Source of the DNA: Pseudoflavonifractor sp. 524-17
GTDB taxonomy: Bacteria; Bacillota; Clostridia; Oscillospirales; Oscillospiraceae
Reading direction: 5' to 3'
Length of the DNA: 64,000 bases
NCBI RefSeq assembly: GCF_009935845.1
Contig: NZ_QWEK01000012.1
Coordinates: 62,001-126,000 of the forward strand
The position numbers and the translations under genes were made by a program. Below the pieces are notes generated by a model. That model did not search any database. It was not told the DNA's origin and saw nothing but the letters and a program-made list of their open reading frames with translations. Positions within the stretch are counted from its first letter, which is position 1. Each line of letters begins with the position of its first letter. Shown one piece after another: positions 43,352-52,341 of the stretch.

Positions 43352-44095
43352 ATGAACAAGACGAAAATAGACTGGGCCACCATGTCATGGAACCCGCTGA
43401 CCGGGTGCCGCCATGGGTGCCCCTACTGCTACGCCAGGCGGACCGCCCACCGTTTCGACAAGGGGCTGGAGGATCCCGCCCCGCTGCCTGGTGGCCTCCA
43501 TGTTCTGGAGAAGAAGATCAAAGCCACCCCCTACCCCTACGGTTTCGAGCCTACCCTGCACCGCTACCGCCTGAACCAGCCGGAGCGCGTGGAGGAGCCG
43601 CAGACCGTTTTTGTGTGTTCCATGGCGGACCTTTTCGGGAAGTGGGTGCCAACGTCCTGGATCGCCCAAGTGATCGACGCCTGCCTGCGGGCGCCGCAGC
43701 ACCGTTACCTGTTCCTGACAAAGAACCCGGCCCGCTACCTGGAACTGGACCACCTGGCCCTCCTCCCCCATGGGGAAAATTTCTGGTACGGGTCCACGGT
43801 GGCCAACAGGGACGCGGCGGCCATGTACCCCATGCCCTGGGCGAACATCAACACGTTTTGGAGCATGGAGCCGCTGCTGGAGCCGGTGGCCATGGGGGAG
43901 GCGGAGGGCCTGCCCCAGTGGGTGATCCTGGGGGCTGAAACAGGCAGCCGCCGGGACAAGGTGATCCCCCGCCGGGAGTGGGTGGACCAGATCGCGGCAT
44001 TTTGCGCGGAGAATGAGATCCCCGTGTTCTACAAGGGCAACCTGCGGGAGTATTTCCCGGACCTCCCCGCCTCCATGTTCCCGTGGGAGGTGTGA
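43352..44095 (+). CDS. DUF5131 (phage Gp37/Gp68 family) radical SAM-like protein
   Basis: A 247-residue protein with GCRHGCPYCYARR (CX3CX2C, Cys19, Cys23, Cys26), like radical SAM enzymes, then TVFVCSMADLFGKWVP and ILGAETGSRRDKVIP, typical of the Gp37/Gp68 family. Reaction unknown. ATG 43352 follows AAAGGAGA. The frame is open upstream but those residues lie over the HUH gene's end. About 90 bases before it hold no other gene. Confidence 0.85.
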   Translation: MNKTKIDWATMSWNPLTGCRHGCPYCYARRTAHRFDKGLEDPAPLPGGLHVLEKKIKATPYPYGFEPTLHRYRLNQPERVEEPQTVFVCSMADLFGKWVPTSWIAQVIDACLRAPQHRYLFLTKNPARYLELDHLALLPHGENFWYGSTVANRDAAAMYPMPWANINTFWSMEPLLEPVAMGEAEGLPQWVILGAETGSRRDKVIPRREWVDQIAAFCAENEIPVFYKGNLREYFPDLPASMFPWEV

Positions 44096-44098
44096 GCC

Positions 44099-44497
44099 GT
44101 GCGGGCGGTGCTTATGAGCATGAAACCGGAGTGGTGGGAGAAAATCTTGTCCGGGGAAAAGACGCTGGAGATCCGCAAGTCCGCCCCGCAAAGCAAGGAC
44201 GGGCGGGCGTTCCGCTGGCCGTTGACCGTCCTGGTGTATGTGAGCGGGACCGGAGCGGTGCAAGGGAAATTTACCTGCTGGGGGTGGGTCAGAACCAACC
44301 TGCTGGAAATGCTGGTGGAGCGGTCCGGCGTTTCCATGGAGGCCCTGCGGGCCTACGCAAAAGGCGGGAGCCTTTACGGGTGGGTGATCCAGTCCCCGGA
44401 GAAATTCAACACCCCCAGCCCGCTGGCGGAGTTTGGGCTGAACCACCCGCCCATGTCGTGGCAGTATGTGGAGATCCCGAACGCGGCGGAGGTGTAG
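44099..44497 (+). CDS. ASCH domain protein
   Basis: A 132-residue protein whose start MRAVLMSMKPEWWEKILSGE KTLEIRK matches the ASCH fold (PUA-like, RNA- or nucleobase-binding). Next segments VLVYVSGTGAVQGKF and GWVIQSPEKF are typical beta strands. ASCH proteins include amidohydrolases and nucleases; the role here is unknown. GTG 44099 follows GGGAGGTG. Three bases separate it from the DUF5131 gene. Confidence 0.82.
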   Translation: MRAVLMSMKPEWWEKILSGEKTLEIRKSAPQSKDGRAFRWPLTVLVYVSGTGAVQGKFTCWGWVRTNLLEMLVERSGVSMEALRAYAKGGSLYGWVIQSPEKFNTPSPLAEFGLNHPPMSWQYVEIPNAAEV

Positions 44498-44500
44498 CTG

Positions 44501-44998
44501 GTGGCCATTGACGTGAAAGACCTGCCGCCAAAATATCAGGCCCAGGCGCTCCAGAAATACATGGCCCAGCAAAAGCGGCGGGGGCCTCCTCCATCCCCTG
44601 CCGCCGACGGGCCGCCAAAGGCCAGCAAATACCACAACAGCCCAACCGAGCGGATCACGCCGTCCGGGGCCGTCCTCCATTTCGACAGCCAAAAGGAAGC
44701 CCGGCGCTATGACCACCTGGCCGCGCTGGAGCGGGCGGGGCAGATCCGGGACCTGCGCCTGCAAGTGGATTTTACGCTGCAAGAGGCATACACAGACACC
44801 GAGGGCCGCCGGGTACGGGCCATCCGATACAGGGCGGATTTTACATACCAGGCCCCAGCAGCGTACTGGACGGGAAAGGGGCCAATGTGGGATCTGGTGG
44901 TGGAGGACGTGAAAAGCCGTCCCACGCGGACCAAGGAATATTTGCTAAAGCGAAAGCTGCTAAAGGACAAGCTGGGAATTGACATAACCGAGGTGTAA
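44501..44998 (+). CDS. DUF1064 family phage nuclease-like protein
   Basis: A 165-residue protein with KYHNSPTERITPSGAVLHFD SQKEARRYDHLAALE and IRYRADFTY ... VVEDVKS, the pattern of DUF1064 (PD-(D/E)XK-like; candidate Asp and Glu-x-Lys/Asp-x-Lys). Probably a structure-specific or RNase-H-like nuclease acting in phage replication or packaging. GTG 44501 follows GGAGGTGTAG. Confidence 0.8.
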   Translation: MAIDVKDLPPKYQAQALQKYMAQQKRRGPPPSPAADGPPKASKYHNSPTERITPSGAVLHFDSQKEARRYDHLAALERAGQIRDLRLQVDFTLQEAYTDTEGRRVRAIRYRADFTYQAPAAYWTGKGPMWDLVVEDVKSRPTRTKEYLLKRKLLKDKLGIDITEV

Positions 44999-45000
44999 CC

Positions 45001-45522
45001 ATGGGCAGAAAGACAACGGGGGCCAAACTGGAGCGGGAGGCGGTGAAATGCTACCTGCAGCAATATCACGCGGCCAAACAGAAAAAGCGGATTTTGGAGG
45101 AGCGCCGCCGCACACTATCCGCAGAACTGCGGGGGCCATCCACCGCCCCGGCGTTCCGGGCCACACCATCCGCCAAGCTGGTACACCCGGACGGGGCGGG
45201 CGCCCTTGTCTTTCAGATCGCGGACGTGGAGGAACGGATCGAGGCCCAGCAGGCGGAAATAGCCAGGGCCGTCCAGAATGTTATGGACTTAATCGACCTG
45301 CTGCCCATGGGGTCCATGGAGCGGACTGTGGTGGAAATGCGGCATATAGACAGCCGGAAGTGGGAGCGGATCGCCAGTGAGGTACACATGAGCCGGTCCC
45401 GCGTGATTGATTACTACAACGCCGCCCTGGACGACCTGGCCGCCAATGAGAAAAGCGGGGAGGTCATAGGCGTGGCTGGAGCGCAGGGAAAGCCAACCGC
45501 AAAAAAGAATGGCAAGGAGTAA
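45001..45522 (+). CDS. Sigma-region-4-like phage late transcription regulator
   Basis: A 173-residue protein with a coiled N-terminal part and a C-terminal helix-turn-helix (MERTVVEMRHIDSRKWERIASEVHMSRSRVIDYYNAALD) like sigma factor region 4 and the ArpU/DUF1492 phage regulators, which switch on late genes. ATG 45001 follows GAGGTG. It is the last gene before the gap and the terminase genes, the usual place for this regulator. Confidence 0.8.
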   Translation: MGRKTTGAKLEREAVKCYLQQYHAAKQKKRILEERRRTLSAELRGPSTAPAFRATPSAKLVHPDGAGALVFQIADVEERIEAQQAEIARAVQNVMDLIDLLPMGSMERTVVEMRHIDSRKWERIASEVHMSRSRVIDYYNAALDDLAANEKSGEVIGVAGAQGKPTAKKNGKE

Positions 45523-45997
45523 AAGTTCGGACGTTATCGGACGTTTTGGTGTGCTATATTGATAGCATGAAAAGCCGCAAGGAATACAGGGGCCGCCAGG
45601 GGACAGAAACCTGGTGGCCCCGCCGCTTTTCACTCCATGGGTGCGGAGGGTGTGCGGCGGGGGCTTTATCCTTTCACCCCGCCGCCCTCCAGGGACGCGC
45701 CGGGAGGCCGGGACGCAGGCCAACGGGCCCGCGAGATCGACGGCCACCCCCCGGCGCGGGTCCTCCCTGGGCCTAAAACCAATGCGGGGCAAGGAGAGCC
45801 CGGTATTTTTGCCCATGAAACAAAAAATTTTTGGGCCTGTTACGTTACGCAAAGCAAAAACACCCGGAAAATTTATCCCCCCCTTTAGGGGGGATAACCG
45901 AGCGGGCCGGAGCGGGTCAAAATGCGAAACGGACGCAGACGGGAAAAACGAAACCGGCGGACCTCCACCGCCGGAGCGGGAAAGGGGGCCGCCTGAC
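45523..45997 (+). other. Gene-free interval with hairpins, candidate cos/packaging region
   Basis: No convincing gene in 475 bases. It holds a CGGACGTT direct repeat (45536, 45546 region), a 12-bp hairpin (GGGGCCGCCAGG 45589-45600 with CCTGGTGGCCCC 45610-45621) and a 10-bp hairpin (TTATCCCCCC 45873-45882 with GGGGGGATAA 45888-45897). Lambda-type terminases cut at cos just upstream of their small-subunit gene, which is the position here. The exact cleavage site is not identifiable. Confidence 0.45.
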
Positions 45998-46609
45998 GTG
46001 GCGGAGCAAAAGAAAACAGCCGCGAAAAAGACGGCACCCAAAAAGCCGAAAGCGGAAAAGCCGGAGGTCCTGACCGGGACCGTGCCAGAATGGGCAAGCA
46101 CAACGGTGATCGCCCAACTGCTGGGCTTTAAGGGCGCCCGCAGGGTCCAACAGCTGACCCAGGACGGGGTGCTGGAAACGGAGATACCACCAGGCGGCGG
46201 GGTGCGGAAATATCGGACTTGCGCCACCGTTCAGCGGTATATTGCCCACATTGAGCAAAAGGCCCAGGAAACCGGAGAGAAAAGCCGCACAGCAGAACTG
46301 GCCCTGAAAAAGCTGGAGGCAGAGGTGAAACTGAAAGAGAGCCAGGGCCAGCTTGCCAGCATAAAGGCGGACATAGCCGAGGGGCGATACATCGAAACGG
46401 CGGCGGCCACCGAGCAGCTGGCGGAGTTTATGGACACGTTCAAAAATTTTGCCATGAACATACCCAGCAGGGTGGCGGGCACCGTGGCCAGCTATACGGA
46501 CGCCGCCACCGCCCGCGCTATCGAGCGGGCCACCCGTAAGGAATTGGAGGATATGCTGGCCTTATTCGTGGACGCTGCCGTGGTAGAGCCGGAGGAGGCA
46601 AAACGGTGA
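45998..46609 (+). CDS. Terminase small subunit, Nu1-type
   Basis: A 203-residue DNA-recognition subunit of the packaging motor. Lys-rich start, then a winged-helix part (STTVIAQLLGFKGARRVQQLTQDG VLETE with IPPGGGVRKYRTCATVQRYI), and a long helical region. It should bind the packaging site and recruit the large subunit. GTG 45998 follows AAAGGGGG; earlier in-frame codons lie in the gene-free interval. It overlaps the large subunit start (GTGA). Confidence 0.82.
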   Translation: MAEQKKTAAKKTAPKKPKAEKPEVLTGTVPEWASTTVIAQLLGFKGARRVQQLTQDGVLETEIPPGGGVRKYRTCATVQRYIAHIEQKAQETGEKSRTAELALKKLEAEVKLKESQGQLASIKADIAEGRYIETAAATEQLAEFMDTFKNFAMNIPSRVAGTVASYTDAATARAIERATRKELEDMLALFVDAAVVEPEEAKR

Positions 46610-48450
46610 AAAAATTCCGTGTAAAACGCTATGAGGTGCCAGGCTGGATCATAACAGCCGTTGAAATCCTGCGCCCACGGAAACGCCTGTCAGTTTCCAA
46701 GTGGGCAGAAAAGCACCGCATACTGCCGGACGGGAACGCCATACCGGGGCCGTGGCGAAACAGCGTGACCCCGTACCTGGTGGAGATCATGGACACATTC
46801 GACGACGACGTGGTGGAAAAAATCGTTTTCGTGAAGCCCACCCAGGTGGGCGGAACGTCCGCCATGGAGAATATGCTGGGCAGCCTGATTGACCAGGCAC
46901 CGGGGCCAACCATGATTGTGTACCCGTCGGACGACCTGGCGGAGCGGACTGTGGACGCCAAACTGGATCCCATGATCAAGGCTTGCAAGGTGCTGGCGGA
47001 GAAATACCGGGAGCATATCAGCAAAAAATTACAGCTGAAATTTAGCACCATGACCGTCTACCTGAACGGCGCCAACAGCCCGGCGGACCTTGCAAGTACA
47101 AATATACGCTATTTGTTCCTGGATGAAGTGGACAAATACCCAGGGGCAAGCAAGAAAGAGGCGGATCCCGTTTCCCTGGCCATAGAGCGGACAAAGACCT
47201 ACACCACAAACCGGAAAATTTTTATAACCTCCACACCGACGCTGAAAACGGGCCATATTTGGAAAGCAAAGGAGGAGGCAGACGCGGAAAAGCACTATTT
47301 CGTCCCATGCCCCCATTGTGGCCAGTATATCGAATTGAAATTTGCACAAATCAAGTGGCCCAGCAAGGACGACGTGCCGGACAACGCGGAGCGGGCGGAA
47401 ATGGCCAGCTATGTGTGCCAGGCGTGTGGGTGCGTGATCACCGACCAGGACAAGGGCAAAATGCTGGAGGCTGGCCGGTGGGAGTATGTGCGAAAGAGCG
47501 CGGCGCAGCCCAAAAGCGTGGCCTTTTGGATCTCCACCCTGTACTCCCCTTTTACCAGATTTTCAAATATTGCCAAGGAGTTCATGCGGAGCAAAGACGA
47601 CCCGGAACTGCTGCAAAACTTCACTAATTCGTGGCTGGCGGAACCGTGGGAGGACACCAAACTGAAAACCAACGCGGATCTGGTCATGGAGCGCCAGACC
47701 GACGTGCCCGCCTGGGAACTGCCAGAGTGGACCAAACTGCTGACCGCTGGGATCGACGTGCAGGAAAATTGTCTGTACTGGACGATCCGGGCCTGGGGCG
47801 ATTTTATGACCAGCCAAAACGTGGCCCACGGCCAGGCCCTTTCTATGGTGGAGGTGGAGCGGGTTATGAATACCGCTTTTTCCCTGCCGTCTGGCGAAAA
47901 AATGATGGTGGAATTGGCCTTGATGGACAGCGGCGACCAGACCGACGCGGTTTATGAGTTCTGCCTGATCAATGCGGAATGGGTGCGGCCCTGCAAGGGC
48001 GTCCCCACTATGCAGGGACATTACAGAATTTCCACCGTGGACAAGGCGGGGAGCCGCGCCAACGGTATGCAGCTGGTTCTGGTGGACGGCGGAAAATACA
48101 AGGACATGATCGCCGCCAGAATGAGGCGGCCAAACGGGTGCGGATCCTGGATGGTACATAAAGACTGCGACCTGGAATATGCAGAACAGGTCACGGCGGA
48201 GCATAAGATCACGGAACGGTCCAAGGGCAAGGTGGTCCAGCGGTGGGAACTGAAAACGTCCCACGCGGCCAACCATTACCTGGACTGTGAAGTGTACGCG
48301 GCGGCAGCGGCGGACGTGCTGGAGGTCCGATCCCTGTTTCTCCAGAACCAGGAGGGTGCGGAGAAACCGCAGGAAAAGGTGGACCAGCCGCCCCGGCAGG
48401 AACCCGCGCCGGAGGAAAACTGGATCCGCAAACATGAAGAATGGATTTAA
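46606..48450 (+). CDS. Terminase large subunit, GpA family
   Basis: A 614-residue ATPase-nuclease of the lambda GpA type that cuts and packages DNA. VFVKPTQVGGTSAMENMLGS is the Walker-A-like loop, RYLFLDEVDKYP the Walker B, and IFITSTPTLKTGHIWK the coupling motif. A zinc site (CPHCGQ ... CQACGC) lies mid-protein, and acidic nuclease residues are expected in the C-terminal half. GTG start overlaps the small subunit stop. Confidence 0.93.
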   Translation: MKKFRVKRYEVPGWIITAVEILRPRKRLSVSKWAEKHRILPDGNAIPGPWRNSVTPYLVEIMDTFDDDVVEKIVFVKPTQVGGTSAMENMLGSLIDQAPGPTMIVYPSDDLAERTVDAKLDPMIKACKVLAEKYREHISKKLQLKFSTMTVYLNGANSPADLASTNIRYLFLDEVDKYPGASKKEADPVSLAIERTKTYTTNRKIFITSTPTLKTGHIWKAKEEADAEKHYFVPCPHCGQYIELKFAQIKWPSKDDVPDNAERAEMASYVCQACGCVITDQDKGKMLEAGRWEYVRKSAAQPKSVAFWISTLYSPFTRFSNIAKEFMRSKDDPELLQNFTNSWLAEPWEDTKLKTNADLVMERQTDVPAWELPEWTKLLTAGIDVQENCLYWTIRAWGDFMTSQNVAHGQALSMVEVERVMNTAFSLPSGEKMMVELALMDSGDQTDAVYEFCLINAEWVRPCKGVPTMQGHYRISTVDKAGSRANGMQLVLVDGGKYKDMIAARMRRPNGCGSWMVHKDCDLEYAEQVTAEHKITERSKGKVVQRWELKTSHAANHYLDCEVYAAAAADVLEVRSLFLQNQEGAEKPQEKVDQPPRQEPAPEENWIRKHEEWI

Positions 48451-48462
48451 CCGGAGGCAACC

Positions 48463-48690
48463 ATGGACGAAACGAAAATGACGGCGGCGGAAATGCTGGC
48501 CCAAGTCAATACCGCCATCACCACCGTGCTATGTGGCGGCCAGTCCTACAAGATCGGCAGCCGGTCCCTGACCCGTGCGGACCTGGCCATGTTGAAGTCC
48601 ATGCGGGACGACCTGGAGGCACAGCTGGCCAATGAGGAAAGCGGCAGCCTACTGGGCCGGACTTATGTGGCATTTTTTGACGGGAGGTGA
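48463..48690 (+). CDS. gpW/DUF6148-like head-tail joining protein
   Basis: A 75-residue protein with GGQSYKIGSRSLTRADLAML, which fits the gpW/DUF6148 pattern of small joining proteins placed between the terminase and portal genes. It probably helps close the head for tail attachment. ATG 48463 follows GGAGGCAACC. Confidence 0.8.
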   Translation: MDETKMTAAEMLAQVNTAITTVLCGGQSYKIGSRSLTRADLAMLKSMRDDLEAQLANEESGSLLGRTYVAFFDGR

Positions 48691-48695
48691 TCGGC

Positions 48696-50270
48696 ATGGG
48701 CTGGCTTGATAATGTGATCGCCACCGTGTCCCCGCGCCGGGCCTACGAGCGGGAAATGTGGCGGCAAGGGCTGGATGAACTGCGAGGCTATGACGCCGCA
48801 GGGCATGGCCGGATAAATTCCGGGTGGCGGGCCGTGAATGAAAGTGCAGAAATTACGGACCGTTACAGCCGGGACGTGGTGCGGGCACGGGCGCGGGACC
48901 TGGAGCGAAACAGCGATATAGCCCAGTCTGTTATTTACGCCTACAAGCGCAACGTGGTGGGCAAGGGCTACACCCTGCGGGCCATGACTGGCAGCGACGA
49001 ACTGGACAAGCGGATCGAAAAGGCGTGGAAACGCTGGTGCAAAACCCGCAACTGCGACGTGACCGGGGAACAGTCTTTCAATGAAATTCTGCGAATGATG
49101 GTGGAGCGGAAAAAGGTGGACGGCGGCATGATCGTCCTGTACCGCTACACACCCGGCGGTGTGGTCCCGTTCAAACTTCAATGCCTGGAAGTGGACGAAC
49201 TGGACAAGACCCAGGCAACGCCACGCCACAAGGGCAACAGGGTGGTGGGCGGTATTGAGTATAACCAATACCGCCGCCCGGTGGGCTACTGGATCCGCCA
49301 ATATGACATAGAGGGCTGGCAGTTGGCGGAGCCTGCATACATCGAGGCCAAAGACGTGTTTTTCTACAAGAGTAAACACCGGCCCAGCCAACTGCGGGAA
49401 ATGTCCGATATGTCCCCCACCATAACCAGAGTGCGGGACACAAACGAATTTATCAACGCTGTAAGCGTAAGGGAGCGGATCGCGGCCTGTCTGGCGGTGC
49501 TGATCAAAAAGACGTTGCCAACCGGCGGGACCGGGCGGAGCAGCTGGAGCAACAAGGGCGGCCAAGTGGACTATGCGGGAAAGCGCCTTTCCCCCGGCAT
49601 GATGATGGAAATGGGGCCGGGCGACGACGCACAGATCATTGACCCCAAAGGGGCGGCAACCGACGCCACCGCGTTCCTGAAAACACAGCAGGGATTGATC
49701 GGCGCAGGCCAGGGCCTTTCTTATGAGGCGGTAAGCCGCGACATGAGCGGGGCCACCTATTCGTCCGCCAGGCAAAACGCGCTGGAGGATGAAAACACAT
49801 ACACGGAGGAGATCGAACTTTTAACCACGTTCATGTCCGAGGTGTATGAAAACTTTGTTATTTCCGGGGTTTTGTCCGGCCTGTTTCAAATGCCGGGTTT
49901 TTGGGACCGTAAAGAGGAGTTCCTGGATCATACATGGGTCAAGACGCCGAAAAAGTGGATCGACCCGGCAAAAGAGGCAAACGCGGACAAAATCGCCCTG
50001 CAAAGTGGTCAAAAGACTTTCCAGGACCTCCAGGCGGAAAAGGGCAAAGACTGGAAAGACGCCGTGGACGAACTGGCGGAGGTCCTGGAGTACGGCAGGA
50101 AAAAAGGGATCGATATGGGAGGTGTGATTTTTGGAACTGGAGCGACAGCGGCCCGGCAGGGCGGACCCGGAGCGGGACAAAAACCGGGGGACCCGGAGCA
50201 TGGGGGAGATCCTGGCCAGGGAGGCAAACAGCCCGCCGGAGGCGGAGAACAGCCGCAGACGGACAATTAG
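48696..50270 (+). CDS. Portal protein, lambda gpB family
   Basis: A 524-residue protein that forms the ring at one head vertex. Features of the lambda-type portal: NSDIAQSVIYAYKRNVVGKGYT, MIVLYRY, VGYWIRQYDIEGW, GGATYSSARQNALEDENTYTEE-like segment and a Gly/Gln/Pro-rich tail. The start ATG 48696 follows GGGAGGTG; a GTG at 48687 is an alternative. Its last 140 bases are also read in another frame as the start of the protease gene. Confidence 0.93.
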   Translation: MGWLDNVIATVSPRRAYEREMWRQGLDELRGYDAAGHGRINSGWRAVNESAEITDRYSRDVVRARARDLERNSDIAQSVIYAYKRNVVGKGYTLRAMTGSDELDKRIEKAWKRWCKTRNCDVTGEQSFNEILRMMVERKKVDGGMIVLYRYTPGGVVPFKLQCLEVDELDKTQATPRHKGNRVVGGIEYNQYRRPVGYWIRQYDIEGWQLAEPAYIEAKDVFFYKSKHRPSQLREMSDMSPTITRVRDTNEFINAVSVRERIAACLAVLIKKTLPTGGTGRSSWSNKGGQVDYAGKRLSPGMMMEMGPGDDAQIIDPKGAATDATAFLKTQQGLIGAGQGLSYEAVSRDMSGATYSSARQNALEDENTYTEEIELLTTFMSEVYENFVISGVLSGLFQMPGFWDRKEEFLDHTWVKTPKKWIDPAKEANADKIALQSGQKTFQDLQAEKGKDWKDAVDELAEVLEYGRKKGIDMGGVIFGTGATAARQGGPGAGQKPGDPEHGGDPGQGGKQPAGGGEQPQTDN

Positions 50271-50763
50271 CTTTTCCAGCGAGGAGCCATACCGGCGCTA
50301 TTTTGGCATGGAGATTCTGGACCATGCCGGGGGCGCGGTGGACCTGTCCCGCCTGAACACGGTGGGCGTGGTCCTGTTCAACCACGACCCGGACAAAGTG
50401 GTGGGCAAGGTGATCCGGGCATGGGTGGAGAACAACCGGGGCATGGCAGAAATCGAGTTCGACAGCGACGACGACGCGGAAAAGATTTTCGGCAAGGTCA
50501 AGACCGGGACCCTGAAAACCACGTCCGTGCGCTACGCTGTGGACGCCTGGGAGGAGGTCAAGGCCGGGGCCGTGTCTGCGGACGGGCGTTTCACTGGCCC
50601 CTGCATGATCGCCCGGAAATGGACGCCGCTGGAGGTTTCTGTGGCGTCTGTGCCGGCGGACGCCACCGTGGGCGTGGGGCGGTCCAATGCTGACCCGCCG
50701 GACCTGTCCATGTATGAACGGCAAATTCAGATCAACAAGAACAAAATGGAGGTAAGAGCATGA
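50131..50763 (+). CDS. Prohead protease (HK97-type serine protease)
   Basis: A 210-residue protein in the position and with the features of caudovirus prohead protease: GVVLFNHDPDKVVGKV (candidate catalytic His) and TTSVRYAVDAWE (candidate Ser), then PLEVSVASVPADATVGVGR, which is typical of the family. It should mature the capsid by cutting scaffold. The start is TTG 50131 after GGGAGG by 8 bases; ATG 50200 is the alternative. It overlaps portal by 140 bases. Confidence 0.85.
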   Translation: MELERQRPGRADPERDKNRGTRSMGEILAREANSPPEAENSRRRTISFSSEEPYRRYFGMEILDHAGGAVDLSRLNTVGVVLFNHDPDKVVGKVIRAWVENNRGMAEIEFDSDDDAEKIFGKVKTGTLKTTSVRYAVDAWEEVKAGAVSADGRFTGPCMIARKWTPLEVSVASVPADATVGVGRSNADPPDLSMYERQIQINKNKMEVRA

Positions 50764-52328
50764 AAAACAAAGCAAAGTGGATCAAGCGGCAGCAGGAGAT
50801 CGTGGACGCCGCCCGCGCCGCCGGGCAGGGCCTGACGGCGGAGGAGCAGGCGGAGTTTGACGCGCTCCAGCGCCAGATCGACGCGGAGCCGGACGACAAC
50901 GGCGGCGGCGGTGAGCCTGCCGGCGGCCAGCGCAGCGTGGGCGGACAGGACCCCGTGAACACCCCCACCCCTCCCCCTGCCGGGACGCCCAGCGCCACCG
51001 GAGAGGAGAACGCCCAGCGGGCCGTGGCGGAGGAGCGCCAGCGGATCGGTGACATTCTGGCCCTGTGCCGCCAGACCGGAATGGACCCGGCGGAGTATAT
51101 CCGCAGCGGGGCCACCATGGACGCCGTGCGGGCCGCCGCTGTGGACCACATGATCCAGCATGGCGCCCCGGTGGTAGTGGGTGCCAGGGACAGCGGAATG
51201 GACAATTTCCGGGACGCGGCCAGAGACGCCATGCTGATCCAGGCGGGCGTGGAACTGGACAAGCCCGCCCAGGGCGCGGAGGATATGCGGGGTATGTCCA
51301 TGCGGGATATGCTGATCGAGTGCATGGCCCGCAGCGGTGAGGGAACCGTAACGGAACTTTTGCGCCGGTCCCGTGCTGACCTGTGGGACACGGCGGTAAA
51401 GCAGTTCTTTAGTTCCACGGCGGACTTCCCCGCCATCATGGACAACGCCATCAAAAAGGCCATTGTCCAGCAGTATGACCTTGTGCCGGCCACCTTTGAG
51501 GAATGGACCAGCAAGGGGACCCTGCCGGACTTCAAGGCCAGCAAGGATCATGAGTATGTCATGGGCGGCGGCGACTTCCAGAAAGTGACCGAGGGCGGGG
51601 AGATCAAGGCCAGCACCCTGGAAACGGACCTGCTGCCCACCCGCAAGCTGGACACCTACGCCACCCAGTTCAGTATGACCCGCGAGGCGTTCATCAATGA
51701 CGACATTGGTTTCCTGGCCAATATGCCGAAACAGTACACCCGTAAGGCCAAGCAGAAGATCAACCGCCAGGTATATGAGCGGATCTATAAGAACCCCGCA
51801 ATTTTCGACGGCGCCCCACTGTTCGACGAGGCCCACAAGAACCTGATCGCCACGGGCAGCGCCCCCAGTATTGCGGTGCTGATGAAAATGATTGAAATGA
51901 TGGGACTGCAGACGGACCAGTTTGGCGAAAGCATTATGGTGGAGCCTGCCACCATCATTGTGCCTGTGGGCTACGGCATGAAAGTGGAGCAGATCCTGGG
52001 CACGGCGCAGATCGACGTGGAGGGGATCGGCAGCCACACCGTAAACGTGCTGAATACCAAGTACAGGAACAAGATTAAAGTGGTACAGGAGGCCGTCCTG
52101 AATATCCTGTCCGCTGGTGCCGCCTGCCCCTGGTTTATGGCGGCAGATCCCAGGCTGGTGAAGTCCGTACAGGTGGACTATCTGAACGGAACCACCGCCC
52201 CCAGTTTCCGGCGGTCCGAAAAGGCCGGCTATTTGGGCTATCTGTGGGACATTTGGCTGGACTGGGGGATCAATGACGCGGATTTCCGGGGGATCCTGCG
52301 TAACAACGGTGTGCCCATGGGGCAGTAA
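50760..52328 (+). CDS. Major capsid protein
   Basis: A 522-residue protein. Its first 100 residues are charged and Gly/Pro-rich, like a scaffold segment removed in maturation. The later part (KVTEGGEIKASTLETDLLPTRKLDTYATQFSMTREAFINDDI, then KAKQKINRQVYERIY, then TIIVPVGYGMKVEQIL) matches a capsid fold of the gpT/HK97 kind. Placed after the protease with ATGA overlap. Confidence 0.88.
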   Translation: MKNKAKWIKRQQEIVDAARAAGQGLTAEEQAEFDALQRQIDAEPDDNGGGGEPAGGQRSVGGQDPVNTPTPPPAGTPSATGEENAQRAVAEERQRIGDILALCRQTGMDPAEYIRSGATMDAVRAAAVDHMIQHGAPVVVGARDSGMDNFRDAARDAMLIQAGVELDKPAQGAEDMRGMSMRDMLIECMARSGEGTVTELLRRSRADLWDTAVKQFFSSTADFPAIMDNAIKKAIVQQYDLVPATFEEWTSKGTLPDFKASKDHEYVMGGGDFQKVTEGGEIKASTLETDLLPTRKLDTYATQFSMTREAFINDDIGFLANMPKQYTRKAKQKINRQVYERIYKNPAIFDGAPLFDEAHKNLIATGSAPSIAVLMKMIEMMGLQTDQFGESIMVEPATIIVPVGYGMKVEQILGTAQIDVEGIGSHTVNVLNTKYRNKIKVVQEAVLNILSAGAACPWFMAADPRLVKSVQVDYLNGTTAPSFRRSEKAGYLGYLWDIWLDWGINDADFRGILRNNGVPMGQ

Positions 52329-52341
52329 GGAGGAACAGAAC

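Noticed and set aside
45546-45776. Plus-strand open frame of 76 codons before terminase
   Set aside because: Pro/Arg/Gly low-complexity translation, no ribosome binding site, lies over a hairpin.
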